Of a DNA stretch of 64,000 bases, positions 11,637 through 24,346 are shown piece by piece. The notes under the pieces were generated by a model that was not told the DNA's origin, did not search any database, and was given only the letters and a program-made list of their open reading frames with translations. Each line of letters starts with the position of its first letter. Position 1 is the first letter of the stretch. The position numbers were made by a program, and so were the translations under genes. This stretch comes from Pezizomycotina sp. ARF18 (taxonomy: Eukaryota > Ascomycota): positions 1 through 64,000 of the forward strand of contig AZLU01000165.1 in assembly GCA_002224055.1 (NCBI GenBank), in the 5' to 3' direction.

Positions 11637-13584
11637 ATGTTTGTCTTATTAATATCATTCCTCGGGCTGCTTGTCCTACAATTGTAGCAGCGCCGACGGG
11701 TCCTATTGAAGAGCGCGGTTTCGGGCTCGGAATTCAGTTTGGCTCGGACAAAAACTCCCTCCCAATCCTAAAGCTGCCTTATGCGTCCTATAGGCTTTCA
11801 GTACGACTCGTTCGAGGATATTTACTACTTCAAGAAATAAGATTCGCAGCACCACCCGTTGGACAGTTACGATGGCAGAGCCTCAACCTCCGGTTAAGCA
11901 GGACGGTATCCAGGACGGCAGCTATGGATCTGCGTGCTACCAGGCGGCACCACAGTTCTTGTCAAGTATGCATTCTTGTTATACTAATACGATCTCTTTC
12001 TTTCTTTCTTTATATACGATACATGCTAACCATTATTGCTGTAAAGTTGCCAATCCGCTCTTGCGAAGCACCGAATCTGGCTCTGAAGATTGCCTTTTTT
12101 TGGACATTAAAGTTCCAGGCGCAGCTGTTAGAGCGAAGTGAAGGATTTGCCAGTTCTGTTCTGGCTTTTGGTGGAGGGATACAGTGAGTTCAAACAGCAC
12201 TCGAGATGCCGTGGGGATATTTATTAGTAATAGATACTTTTGATGTTATTGATACTAATATCTCTAATTATTCTAGCCCTCGGCTCCAAGTCTTTATAGT
12301 GTACGACGGTCAACCGCTTTTGAAATCGGCCAAAAATAGCATTATATACGTTGCGCCAAACTATCGTGTATGTGAATTTTCGACCTCAAAGTTTCCTTTC
12401 TTGATATTAGCATCAGTTCTAACACTTTTTTTTTTTTTTTTTAGCTTGGCGCTTTCGGATGGCTTGCCGGTCCTACCGTTCAGAAAGACGGCGTTGTAAA
12501 CGCAGGTCTATGGGATCAACGTGCTGCTCGAGTGGGTTCAGTCTTATATCAGCTTTCTCGGTGGTGATAAGACCCAGGTCACCGCAATGGCGAGAGCGCT
12601 GGAGCTGGAAGTATCATGCACCATCTTACCGCGCAGCACGGTACCGTCGATCCGCTCTTCAAGAGAGCCATTGTTCAATCGCCCGCTTACCAGCCGATGT
12701 ACGATCCTAAGCGGCTCGAAGATATCTTTGAAGCGTTCGCAACCGCAGCTGGCTGTGATGGAAAGGCATGGACTGCCTCAGAAGTGTTTCAGCAAGTGCG
12801 CTTGACTCCGCCAATCTTAAGGTTATCCTCGCTCAACCTTATGGCACGTTTGGATTCGGCCCTGCAGTTGACCATTCCCACATTTGGATCTTCCTTCCAT
12901 GGAGCTCGGCGCCGGAAATTTCTGGAAGGACATGAGCCTTCTCATCGGTCACAACTCTCACGAGGGCTTTTTTTTTCCTCTGAAGTACACTTCGAACGAC
13001 GACGTCAACAAGCTAATTAACACGAACTTCCAAATGCCACGGCGTCTGTTCAAAGCACCATTGGCAAAGACCTGTACCTCCGCCAGGCTTGTTCAAGAAA
13101 TACCTGACCAACTACTTCCGCGTCGCCGACCTGATCGGGCAGTGGTGTGTCACCTGCAATGCCCGCTACCTCGCCAAGGCATACGCTGGCAAGACGTGGT
13201 CCTACAGGTTTGCCATCCCGCCGGGACTCCACGCCATGGATATCCTCTTCACCTTCTGGCGCACCGATCTGCATATTGCCGACTTGCAGATCGACGTCGA
13301 CCTCTCTTTCTTTTCCGACAAGAACCTTGCCACGGGATTCCAATCTTACCTCACATCGTTCGCCAGGTGCGGAAACCCCAACGAGTACCGCGAATTAGGA
13401 GGAATACCTTCCACGATTCCGTTCTCAAAGTCGGTCGTTGGCCAAAATGTCAATGCCTCCAGATGGATCTCCTTGGTTCCACACCGTCGACGACGAAGAC
13501 CAGGACAAGAGCGTTGCGATTTCTGCAGAGCAGAATCTGGCAGTAAATCTTGCAAAATCTTCTCGACTGGACCTGCCTCTCTAA
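11637..13584 (+). CDS. Secreted type-B carboxylesterase (alpha/beta hydrolase)
   Basis: This enzyme hydrolyses carboxylic esters and should be secreted. The chosen ATG at 11637 begins a signal peptide (MFVLLISFLGLLVLQ), followed after an apparent one-base shift by VAAPTGPIEERG. Family landmarks then appear in order: IRFAAPPVGQLRWQS, SEDCLFLDIKVPG, a glycine-rich oxyanion loop (VLFWLFGGGYS across a shift), NSIIYVAPNYR, GAFGWLAG, DQRAALEWVQ and the nucleophile elbow GESAGAGSIMHHLT (catalytic Ser) near 12,595. Introns fit at 11,966-12,047, about 12,190-12,280 and 12,367-12,443, with branch points such as GCTAAC and TTCTAAC. The C-terminus reads DGSPWFHTVDDEDQDKSVAI and ends RLDLPL at 13,584. Roughly 550 residues is normal for the family. 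Several single-base shifts interrupt the frame. The substrate cannot be inferred. Confidence 0.85.
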
Positions 13585-14811
13585 TTGTAAATACAAACAC
13601 GACATATTGATTAAGTATACAGCAAAACATCTTTTTCTTTCTAAAGATACCTTTACGACGATCGTTACGCATGACTATCCATAGGATTCCTGCATATCAT
13701 AATTGCGCTGCACATTTTTCGGCATATATCATGTATCACCCCACTTTCGCTGGCGGGAGACACATTGTTATCACATATCTGTTAGGAATTAAAGCACATG
13801 TATAGATATATACCATTTTCATCATTTTGATGATTTTTATACATTTCTTCTACTTTATTCTGCCTTTTGATATGTAAGTAATGTACGCAAGATTTTTTTT
13901 CACTCTAAGCATGTACATATTTGTAATATACGATATATGACTAAACTATACATAAAATAACTTTCTTTAAAATCTTCTTGATCAAGGACTACAGTCGGGT
14001 GAATGGTTGATGCATCGCTGGCTACTCTTCATGATATTCTGTACAATGTTCTTTATACAAACTATGTCTTTGAAGAAAGAGTATCCCATTTGTTGTAACC
14101 ATGGCGTACTAAGTAGGTATATGTAAGTACTTCTCGTAATTATAGATGGAAGCTAGAAGGGCAAGATCGCTTAGATTGCCTCGAAGGTTACAATTTAACC
14201 TGAAAATTCCAGTTCTTGCCAACATCCAACAAAGGTGAAGTACATGGCGGCTAATATTATTAATTAGAAATTGATACTTAGGAAGTTTTTATTACTTAAC
14301 TACAGAGGCCCCCCCCCCTTTTTTTTTTTTTTTCTTTTTCCGTAACAAGAAATCAATCTGGGCCATGATCTTGAATTCTCGTTTGCTTGCTAATAGGGAG
14401 GCTAGTTACGAGACAACCTTGGACCAACTAATATGAATGGGACGACACTTTGAGCCGAACATGACGGTAGTTATTCAATTAGATAATTAAAAAGAGGACC
14501 ATACAGAGCCCTTTATTGCCATAATGTGAGAACACGAAGTTTTAGCTTTTGAGTCATTTGAAAGCCCTAAGTATGCTTAATCAAGCATTTAGTAGTTTTT
14601 AAGAGTTTGTACTAGAACACGAACGATTCGTATGGACAATTCCGGAAGTATATTTTACAATGAAATATGGAAAAAGGGATATATAGATAGCAATTCTCAG
14701 CTGCTGTGTGAGCTACAACTTTTTATGTATTATCTGTCCCTTAGCACGAAGAAGGGGGGCCTTGAGGAGAAGTGCGGGAAAGAAAGGATATAATACTTTT
14801 TGCATGGAGTA
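13585..14811. other. Intergenic, convergent 3' ends
   Basis: This lies between the 3' ends of the carboxylesterase (+) and NDUFS3 (-). It is AT-rich, with several ATATAT/TTTATA stretches that could serve as polyadenylation signals on either strand, and a C/T-run pair at 14,310-14,333. No coding signal was seen. Confidence 0.5.
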
Positions 14812-15859
14812 TTATTCTTTTGTTCGTCCTTCTTCTCAGGTTCGGGCTTTGGTGTTGGTAATTTGAACTATTGATGGTTCGTATCAGCATTGAAATCTAT
14901 AAACTTTGCTAAAATGAACTTTCGCTCGCAGCGAAGGGCGTTGAAATTTCTTGAAAAAGATCACTTACAGTCTCTGGCTTATCCGATCTTCCCGGCCAAT
15001 TTGCTCCCAAACCGAAGAGCCACCACCAAAGTTCCTGAACGCCTGCGTCAATTCCAGCGGCTCCACCACGATCCTCTTCTCTCTCGTCGTACCGGATCTC
15101 CGTGTAGCCCGTCAGCGGGAATCCTTCCGGAGCGGGTGCCCGTCGAACCCGTAATCCGTCATGATCCTCCTCAAGTCCGGATGCCCCACGAAGAAAACCC
15201 CAAAAAGGTCGTACACCTCGCGCTCGTACCAGTTCGCGCCGTCGTACAGGCTCGTTATCGACGGCACGGGGGTAGTCTCGCCCGCGTACGTCTTCACCCT
15301 GATCCTCGAATTATACCGTATCGACAGCAAGTTATAGACAACCTCGAAGCGGTACTCCTTCGTGGGGAAATCGACGGCGGTTATGTCGACTACCATCGTG
15401 TATTCGGCCGCGGTGTGGTTCTTGAGAGCTGAAGACGGTATTACGCCCTGAGGGGGATGAAGATGCACAGCTCGTCCTTCCAGACAGAGTACTGCTGGAT
15501 GTACTTGGGGAGGCAGGACATCAGGTACTGGCCGTACTTGTGGAGGATTCGGCCTGCGGGAGGTACTGTCGGCATCATTGACGATCGGGCGCGGAGTTCG
15601 CCGATTGCTTTGGAATTAGAAAGGAAAAGGTTAGGTTAGTAACACTAGGCCAAATTTCGCAAGAGGATGAGTAGGAGGAAGACAGCAGGCTGGGAGTAGT
15701 CCTACGGGGCCGCTCTGCTGTTCTTGGATTTACTGTCAGTTCCTCGCTCCGGGCTGTCGTGGAGGTGAAATGACGGAGGGAATGTGATGCAATTGGCCTG
15801 AAAGCTGTCTTCAGGCCTAACCTCGAGCTTGAGATTCTTGATAGCCTGAGTGAAGCCAT
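14812..15859 (-). CDS. NDUFS3: NADH:ubiquinone oxidoreductase 30-kDa subunit (NDUFS3/NuoC type)
   Basis: A core subunit of the peripheral arm of mitochondrial complex I, beside the quinone site. The ATG at 15,859 gives an Arg/Ser-rich presequence ([20 protein letters not shown]), as expected for matrix import. After an intron with a TTACTAAC branch point, the next exon reads [42 protein letters not shown] and [16 protein letters not shown], then the family signature: [32 protein letters not shown] and [16 protein letters not shown]. The exon ends [26 protein letters not shown] donor at about 14,968, with acceptor CAATAG at 14,868, adds a short last exon [17 protein letters not shown], matching the usual fungal tail. 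At least two one-base shifts break the frame. The gene is divergent from NOT4. Confidence 0.93.
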
Positions 15860-16148
15860 GGATCTGGATGTTGTTGTGATAAGGATGACGATGGTGATGT
15901 TGTTGCTATTTGGCGCTGTTAACAACACCCTCTGAGGTAGGTTGGGCTGGAGTTGAGAGATAAAATGAGGTAAAGGTAAGGTAGCAAGCTCGTATGGTTG
16001 GCTAGATTTCCCCCGCTCAAAGATATCGTGATAGAATTTACTACTGTAGCATTCTGAAATATACGCTCTGGGAAAAAGAAAAATAGGCAAGGGATATGGT
16101 CCAGTCCGATTAAAAAAATCAATAATACTATACTTAACTTTTAAGTAA

Positions 16149-16183
<35 letters not shown>

Positions 16184-16599
16184 GCTTTCTGTTCCTTGAC
16201 ACTGGCAAAAAGAGAATTTTTTTTTTCTTTTTTTTAACCTTCTCTCTGTTCACAAGGAACAACACATCAAAATATACAAAGGAAAAAAAAAAAAAAAAAA
16301 AATCTTTAAAACAAACACACAGGCAAATAACATTTACCACTACTATTATTATCACTTCTTCCCCTTTTTTCCTCAACCATCATCCATCCACTCGACATCA
16401 CCATCGCCGTCATCTTCTCCTCCGTATACCAAAGAATTATATTATCATCCATCGCCGTGTTTTCTACCCCTCTCGATTCGTGACGTAGCATTTGCACATT
16501 CCCGTTAGGCCATCGACACTGCTCGTACAACAAACCTCCCTCTACATATAACGACACACACACACTCACACACACACACACTCTCTCTCTCTCTTTCAA
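15860..16599. promoter_or_regulatory. Bidirectional promoter region NDUFS3 / NOT4
   Basis: 740 bp separate the two divergent start codons. The stretch contains an ATT/AAT microsatellite (16,148-16,183), a run of A at 16,285-16,302, a CT-rich stretch, and directly before the NOT4 ATG a (CA)n then (CT)n tract (16,555-16,594) that must lie in the NOT4 5' leader. Poly(dA:dT) and CT tracts are common nucleosome-depleting promoter elements in fungi. No TATA box stands out. Confidence 0.45.
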
Positions 16600-19500
16600 A
16601 TGGCTCCATCACAGCAGCAAGACAGCTTCATAGATGATTCGACGAGTTCTGGTACAATCTTCCTCCCCCTCTGTGTGATTTTTCCGGGGAAAGATCGTTT
16701 ATCCCCCTTCTCTTTTCTGTCCCATCTCTCTTAAGGTGACAGTTGTACGATGTGGAACCTATCAAAAAAGAGAAACGAGTGGACAAACAAACAAGCAACT
16801 GACATTTTTATGCTACCCACGTTCATCCTTCTAGCCCCCTTTGCGTGGAAGAGTTCGACCTGTCGGACAAGAATTTCAAGCCCTGCCCTTGTGGTTATCA
16901 GGTACCTTCCCTTTTTCCAATTTTTTTTTTCGGGCGGTCGGAATTTTGTCATGCCGTGCCATATCTCATGGCTTCTTCCTTTTCTTCTTTTGTTTTATTT
17001 TAGTCCTTGGGAACCTTATTTTGCCTCCTCCGACCGTTGTGGAACTGCTCTCCGGAGATTTCGACATCTGCTAATATATTGCAACTTTTTTCCTCTCTAA
17101 AGATATGCCAGTTTTGCTTCAACAACATTAGCAAAATCTAAATGGCCTTTGTCCAGCCTGCCGTCGAGAATATTCAGATGAAACGATCGAGTTCAAACAA
17201 ATTTCGCCTGAAGAGTCAGTTTGCTTTTTCTCTCCTTTTATTATCACCATATATCCGTCCACAAATATACCTTTTTTTTTCAGGGTTGGGTGCAATTTAG
17301 CTCGACGACGAAGCTTTCGACCATTGTCGTGGCACTCCAATCTTAATGTTGTGCTGACATGTTGGTATCCTTGAACGCAATAGATTCCGAGCGACCTCGC
17401 AAAACAGTCAAAAAGAAGGCCGAGATTAAGCAGAAGGAGCTACAGAAACGTGAGCAGGAAGCTATCAACAGAAAACATCTCTCCGGTCTACGGGTTGTCC
17501 AGAAGAATCTCGTATACGTGACCGGCCTGAATCCTGGAATACGCGAAGAGAACCTGCTGCAAACATTACGCGGCGACCAATATTCGGACAGTACGGCAAA
17601 ATTATCAAGATTGTGGTCAATAAGCGCAGTGGTGAAAAGCCTGGGTCAAATACGATTGATCTGAGCGGGAAAGGAGCGGTGGAGGTGGTGGCATTGGCGT
17701 TTATGTTACATTTCAACGGAAGGAAGATGCTGCCACTTGTATAGCTGCTGTCGATGGGAGTGTAAATGGAGACCGTGTGCTAAGGTGAGGGCTTGGCGCA
17801 TACTTTTTCTTTTCCTTTGCTCTATCAAGGGGCTTTTCTTCTTGGGATGTGGGAACGCTAATTTGCTTTATTTATTTCTCAGAGCGACGTATGGCACAAC
17901 CAAGTACTGCTCTGCATATCTTCGGAACGAGACGTGCTCAAATAAGAATTGCATGTTTCTACACGAACCTGGTGAGGATGCCGACTCCTTTACGCGCCAA
18001 GACCTCTCATCTTTCAACGTCAAATCTTCACAGCGTGGCGGATCGTCCAACAACGCACCACCGCAGCACCCGCCCGTTGCTGCAGCCGTTCAACCTTCGA
18101 TATCAAGGCAAGGGAGTAGCTACCAAGGTCCTGGTATCAAACCCCCGAGGACTCCAGCTCAGGCATAGAAAATTCTCCCGCCATGAGTACGTCGTCTGCT
18201 CTACCGCTACTGTTAACTGGGCAACAAAGGGTCCCGGAACCCCGGTGGGCGGCAGGCCCGCATCTGTAGCTGCACAATCACCGCGAAACGTCCCCGACAG
18301 GGAAACAGTCAAGTCACATGACCGCGAGAAACTCGCGAAAGCTGCTGCTGCTGCTTCTTCCGCAACATCGGAGCCGCAGCAAAACGAACCTCCCGCGGGA
18401 AACAAGCAAAACGTATGGCATCGCCTTCTTCGACAAAGTCTAACAAACAGCATAAGAAAGCTGTAGAAGCGACACGAAACCAAGTGCCGAACAAAATCAA
18501 GCTGCGGCTGCGGCTGCGCCAGCCCTGCCGTTGCCACGCTTCTGCTGCGCCTCCAGCTAAGAAATCACCTGCCCTGTCCGAACCCAAACCTACAAGCAAG
18601 CCAGCCAAGAAACCCACACCAGTTGATCCGGCTATCGAATCTATGAATGATCTCAAGGATCGTTTAGTACAATGCCTCAAGTCCGCCACGTCTCCCAGTT
18701 TCCGGTTCGTTTTCGACAAAGGAATGCTTAGCGAAGAGGATTACAAGGAGATTCAAAACATGCCTCCACTCTTTGACAAATTCGGCGGGGTCAAGCGAAA
18801 GGAAAGGATAGCAAAGGAACGCGAACGTGAAATGGAGGAAGAGAAACTTCGCATTCAACAGCAGGCCCAAGTTCAGCAGCAGCAACAGCAACAGCAGCAA
18901 TTACAGCAAGTGAACCAGGCGCCGCAGTCCGCACCTCTACCCTCGCAGCAGCAATTGCCTTCTCAGCAGCAGCAACAGCAGCATCAACAACCGCCGCAAC
19001 CGCCGCAACCGCCGGCGTCAGCCCATAGTTTACAGAGGCAACTTCCTCAGCAAATGTTTGCTTCCCTGGGTCACCAGCCGGGCCAGCCTCAGCAGCAGCA
19101 GCACCAAGCTGGTCGTGCCCAGACGCCGGGATCCGCGATTCCTCCCGGCCAGTTCAATATTTTGGTGGGCCACAACAGCAACAGTCTCAGCAGCAGATGC
19201 AGACCCAGATGCCTCAGCAGAGCCAGCACACTCGCCAACATAGCCGATACAATTTCGCAAATGAACCCCCTGCGTCTGCTGGCTTGAAACCGACTGCTGC
19301 GTCTAACCAGCAACAACACCTTGGCCAGCAGCAATTACTGCCCAACACAGCCAACAACAGAGCCTCATCCAAGCTCAGTTGTACGGTTTCGGTAGTGGCA
19401 ACTCCTCCGTCCAGGCGCCTCCGCCAGGACTCAAGTCTGCACCAACGCCTCCAACGATGATGAACATGTATGGTCAGCAGGGAGGATTCGGACTCAACTT

Positions 19501-22500
19501 GGGAAACGCTGGTCAACAACAACCTGGAGCAAGCCACCTCGGCCATAGCAAGAGTGATAGTCAAGATATTCTGCACATGATGAGGACCGGCAACGTCAAG
19601 CGTATGTATCCTATTGCTAATCGGAAAAGGTTTTGATATCTGGGGAAATGCTAATTGATATTAGAAATTGGGGATCCTTCCATTTTGCAAGCACGCATGG
19701 GACCTCAGCAACACCCGATGCAGCACCAACTCAATGGTTTACTTGGTCAAGGTCAGCAAGGTGGGTTCGCCAGTGTTTACTATGGCGGTTCGAACAGGTG
19801 GTGATGGAATGAGGGCTACTGGCCGGTACCTCTTTTTCCTTCTTTCCGGAAAAAAACTATATTACATCTCTCTTTTCAATCTTCGAATCTGGCAGGCACA
19901 TTGCGCACAGTCAGATCGCGGTCATACTCTGAGGCACACAGGCATACACACGAATATCTGAACTCCCGACGCAGGTATCTCTTTTTACGGGGCGGATTTA
20001 CTGATCGCTGCTTACTATATTTGACACTTCTTGCTTTTCTTAGTTTTTCCCCTCCACTCAGCAGTCTTGGGTTTGATTTCATTCCCCCTTTTTTTTTCAA
20101 CTTTCCTATTTCAGGTTCGTTAGGTGTTCATGCTATTGTCATTTCGGTTCGCACGGTCATCCCTCTCGGTCCTATGTTTAAACCTACTCTATCCATTTTC
20201 CCTTTTTTTTGGCAAAATATGGCGGAATTTCCCTTCAAATTATATATTCTCACGATATTTTATATACGGCGTCACTTTTGCACAGAAACAAAAAGCCTTT
20301 TGGTGGTTGTGACTTTCTTAGTTCGTCCATTTCTTCGGCAAGGTGTTGGATCTTTTCTTAATTTCTGATTGTCATTTTCCTTCAATCTCAAAGCCCGCTT
20401 CAAGACAGTTCTAGTTTTACGGCCCTTTACATTTTCCTTATTATCTTGTCTATAACATTTGTCCTTCCTATAGCCTTTCGTTCCCCCCCCCCCCCCTTAC
20501 CGTTCCTTTACCCTGATGCGAGTCATGTTTTTTCTTATCTGTTCAACATTCTTCATGTCGGTGGAGTTCCTTAATTTCTTTTGAAGTTTCCCCCCGCTCT
20601 TTTATAAAGGACCCCTTCATGTTTCTTCTTACGTGTTCGGCAGTTCCTTTGAATACATCCTGATCGACGAATGCTTATTGATGTTTCTTTCCTTTCTAAT
20701 CGTGGGTAGGTTCGCAGATCCGTGTGCCTGCCTGTGTGCCTTTGACGACCGAACCGCCTGCTGTGATCAAGACGACTTGAGTGCGATGATTTTTATTTTA
20801 TCCTTTTCAAGGAGCCTTTATCCCAGAGATTATAAAGGCCTTGATGATACTTGCCAGAAGCGCAAAAAGAGAAAGATTTCACCTTGAAAGGTTTCTTTAA
20901 ACGGAACCCGAAAGGACATATGATTAGAAAGAGTAAACAATGCTATTTTGAGGATGGAAGGAAAAAAGAGGACCAAACAGCCACGCATAGATTAGCTCTT
21001 TCAATCGCCATCCTAGTAGACGATGACATTGATTGTGACATTGCAAAACTGCCGAGAAGAATATCTTTTGTTTTCTGTAGTGTTGTTTCCGGATCTGTGA
21101 TTTGCTAAGAATTTCTCTTTTCCATTGTCGCGGTTCGTATGAATATAGGCATTGGTGGTATAGGAACCAGCATTATATTTGCCGGCGACTGGAGCGCGGA
21201 AGCATTCGGCGGCCTATCGTCTGGCATCCATGATGCTCAGAGGACCTTCGGTGGGCCCCAGGTCGCCCCATCGGCCGCCCAAGCCCAGCCCTATCGGCAC
21301 GGCCGCGCCGGCCGCAACTACCTCGTCTACACCAATATTTCCTCGGACAATGCTTCGGCAGACACACTTTCCACCAATGTCGAGCCAAGTACGACTGCTG
21401 AAGAGGGAGCGCAGCAGACTACACTCTCCTCCACAAACAAATCAACATCAGCGCAAACTTCCGGACTAAAAGAAAGTGCCGCGAATAGTGCTAGTAAAAT
21501 TAATGATGCTGCGACTTCGAAATCACCCGTGAAAGGCTCGCAGCGTCCAAAAACAAAGCATCCGCCGAGGAAGCGGCTGCTCCCACGACGGCGGCTGTGA
21601 GCGGCAAACAAACTAAGAAGCAGCCAACCTTTTCTGAAAAGTTGAAGAGCGAGAAACCGACTACTAGTACTGCTCCTGTTCCCACTGTTCCCGCTCGGAG
21701 TCCCCAAAAGAACGTTGGCGGGGCTGCTACGAGTGCTTCTACAGCTCAAAAGACAAGCAATAACCACAGCTTAGCGACGGTACAATCCCCGCCGGAACTA
21801 GCGTTGCACCCGTATCTACAATGAGCAAGCAGCAGCCGCAGTCACAACAGCCAGCTTCTGAGAACAGTGCCTCGAATGCACGACAGCCTACTAAGGCTGC
21901 TCATCATGTGATGCGCATTCTGCCTTCCGCAAAAGATACAGTCAAAGACGACACCTCGAAACAGGATTCTGCAAAACCAGACGCCGTCAAGGAAAACACC
22001 AAGCCCACCCCTGGACCTTCTTCAAACGGGAGGCAAACAGCTCGTCGACTACCCCTGCAGACACGATTAGCGACAAGCGTCGACTTCTTCTAGTGTGCGA
22101 GGCTCGAACAATAGTCCTGTCACAGCCACCTTCCCGCCAGGAAGCAACAACAACCAGTCGCAGCAGAAACTCAAATCAAAGTCCGCCCTCAAGAAAGAAA
22201 GGCAGGCTGCTCAGAAAGTGGCCGCCGCTACTGCGACGACTCTTGGCAGCGAGGAGCACGCTCCGATCGTTGCCAGGGCGAAGAAGAAGGAGAAAAAGAG
22301 CGGCCAGGTAGCAAGGACCTAACGGCGTCACTGCAAGAATTTTCCAAGAAACAGCATGGCAATAGTGCGCAAGCACGAGTGTTCCACCTTCCCCCATCAC
22401 TGACAGGACTCCTGAGGCTAGAGACGTTTTGCCGTCTCAACTACAAACCGCCAACATCACTCAGCAGGAGGCCTTCCAGAGCAAACAACAGTCAAGTCAG

Positions 22501-23693
22501 AGGAGCGCTGCTTCGACGACCCCGACGACTCCCGTCCGCGACAGTCTCGAAGCAATAGTATAATGAACGAGGAGGATGCTGCCAGTGCGAGAGCAGAAAT
22601 TTCTTCGACTGTTAACGCAGGCCAAATCATCAAGGAACTTTATGAGACCGGTGAGATTGACTTCCACGACTTGGAAATGCTAAAGCCGGTCGTTGGGTTG
22701 TCTCACCGTTACGAGATTACTCCGCAGGAGGTTGAAGACTATGCTCGCCGCATGGGCTACCCTCTTCCCCACGGAGACAATAAAGATAGCGGCGCCGGCT
22801 CCATTGCTGCATTCGATCCTGCGCAGGCCGCCGGAAGCGGCATGATTTAGAAACATGCCCGCTTTTTCCTCTACAGCCAGGATGATGGTTACCCAGGAGG
22901 CTCGGTCTTAAGGGATCTCACGCAGGAACAGGCCGCTAGGTTTTTGAAGCTCGAGGAACGCTCGAGCAAGCACATGGACCTTGGTTCAGCAACCTATTTA
23001 ATAACAAAAGGATATCAAGGAGTTCCCGCCTTACCAGAACATGCCCGTCCCTCAATTTCCTTACGCCAGTCTCCCGCTGCTGCGGCTGCCGCAGGAGCTA
23101 AGAACGGAGGCGCTGGCGTTTCTATCGAGGATACTCTGGCTTACCTGAACGAATTCTTGGAGTACACCCCAGCTCTGTCCACTCTCAGGCGGCTAGCACC
23201 GCCGTCGCTGCCGCCTCACAGTTCGCCAAGTCGCACCCGTCCTTTGCGGCTACAGCCCAGCAGGCGCAGAAGCTCGAGCAGCAGTTCCAGAGCTCCACAG
23301 GCAATTTAAGAAATCTGGTATGGCTGCCGCTGCTGAAGCTTTCCGTGGTATCGACAAGCTTGGCTCCCTCGCGGCCGGTTCAAAGTCTTCAGGGGCTATA
23401 GCCGCGGGACCTTGCACGACCCGCAGGAACATGTCAGCACCGCAACCGCTGCTGCCGCTGCCGCTGCCGCCGTTGCTGCTGGGTCCATCGAAAGCTGGCT
23501 CATGATGGGCTTTAACAATGGGATACTCAATAAGCCGGTTACAGAGCCTACTATGAACGCCGACGAAGCGGAGACCGCGTTGGTTAAGGCGAAGAAGGAG
23601 ACTGAGGCCCTCGAAAAGAAGGTCAACAATCTTCTCAAGCGAAACAAGCGCATGGTATTTGGAATTCTCGAGTCGCCGGCGCTCAATGTATAG
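16600..23693 (+). CDS. NOT4: CCR4-NOT subunit NOT4, RING-RRM ubiquitin ligase
   Basis: The E3 ligase of the CCR4-NOT complex (mRNA decay, co-translational quality control). The ATG at 16,600 opens MAPSQQQDSFIDD. A second exon has the C4C4 RING start CPLCVEEFDLSDKNFKPCPC; an intron (16,902-17,102) follows GYQ, then ICQFCFNNI and LCPACRREYSDETIEFKQIS. A lysine-rich coiled coil (KKKAEIKQKELQKREQEA) leads to the RRM (RVVQKNLVYVTGLNPGIREE, LLQTLRGDQYFGQYGKI) and the CCCH finger (KYCSAYLRNETCSNKNC, MFLHEPGEDADSFTRQDLSS). The tail holds SPSFRFVFDKGMLSEEDYKE, a Gln-rich run (18,860-19,380) and SKSDSQDILHMM. The part from 21,140 matches the filamentous-fungal NOT4 tail as I remember it (ELYETGEIDFHDLEMLKPVV, then a final coil TALVKAKKETEALEKKVNNL). 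About 1.1 kb of non-coding sequence separates the two parts. A stop after YYGGSNRW at 19,804 would give a shorter protein. Many one-base shifts. Confidence 0.88.
19990..21140 (+). other. Non-coding, T-rich insert inside NOT4 (long intron?)
   Basis: The NOT4 reading ends near 19,804, with a possible small exon at 19,896-19,974 flanked by CTGGCAG and GCAGGTATCT (RTVRSRSYSEAHRHTHEYL). It resumes around 21,170-21,200 with SSGIHDAQRTFGGPQVAP. The DNA between is T-rich and full of stops, with a run of C at 20,486-20,497. It could be an unusually long intron, or the boundary between two genes of which the second carries the NOT4-like tail. Confidence 0.4.
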
Positions 23694-24315
23694 TTACGCC
23701 AAAAAAAAGGAAGGGAAAAAAAAGGAAGAAGAAGAGCGGTAAAATTAATGGACGAATTATCACGACAGTATGATACTTAAAAGAAAAAGACGAGGAAATG
23801 GCTACTTAGTAACCAACTCTTGAGGACACTTTTGTCTAAGAGATCAGTTTAGACGAATAATCAATCAAAGGTAAAATGAGGTCTGAGGAGATGTGGACCA
23901 TATTTCTCATTATTACTCCCGGATACCCCATAGTACCGTATTCTTGTGTAGCAAACTCTTAAGAAGGTTTCCCCTTTAATATTACTACTCTACCCCTTTA
24001 TTCTTATTGTTATTACAGATATTGTTACTATAGATCCCGTCCGCTAGGCTGTGACTCTCTTGTAATTGTGTTACCCGCGTTATACGTTGTTCTCTCTCCT
24101 CTAAATTCTTTTATTGTTAAAACAGGACTGTATAGTTCGAAAGAAAGCTCTGTATATTTGGCATCTTTTAGTTTCTTTTTTACAAGAAGAGACGTTTGTT
24201 AATACCCTGAAAGTGTTAGAACGGAACTGTATTCGGGAAAGATTGCTCCCCTGCAATAACTGTCACGCCAAAAATTCGTCTGGGCTCTTAATATATCAAT
24301 TCTTCATGTATTTTC

Positions 24316-24346
<31 letters not shown>

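Noticed and set aside
14965-15859. Ending NDUFS3 at the in-frame TAA at 14,965
   Set aside because: The TAA lies within a perfect GTAAGTG donor, and a matching exon [13 protein letters not shown] follows a good acceptor at 14,868.
18103-18719. Two minus-strand frames over 130 codons
   Set aside because: Shadows of NOT4; the plus strand carries the CCCH finger and the conserved FRFVFDKG region.
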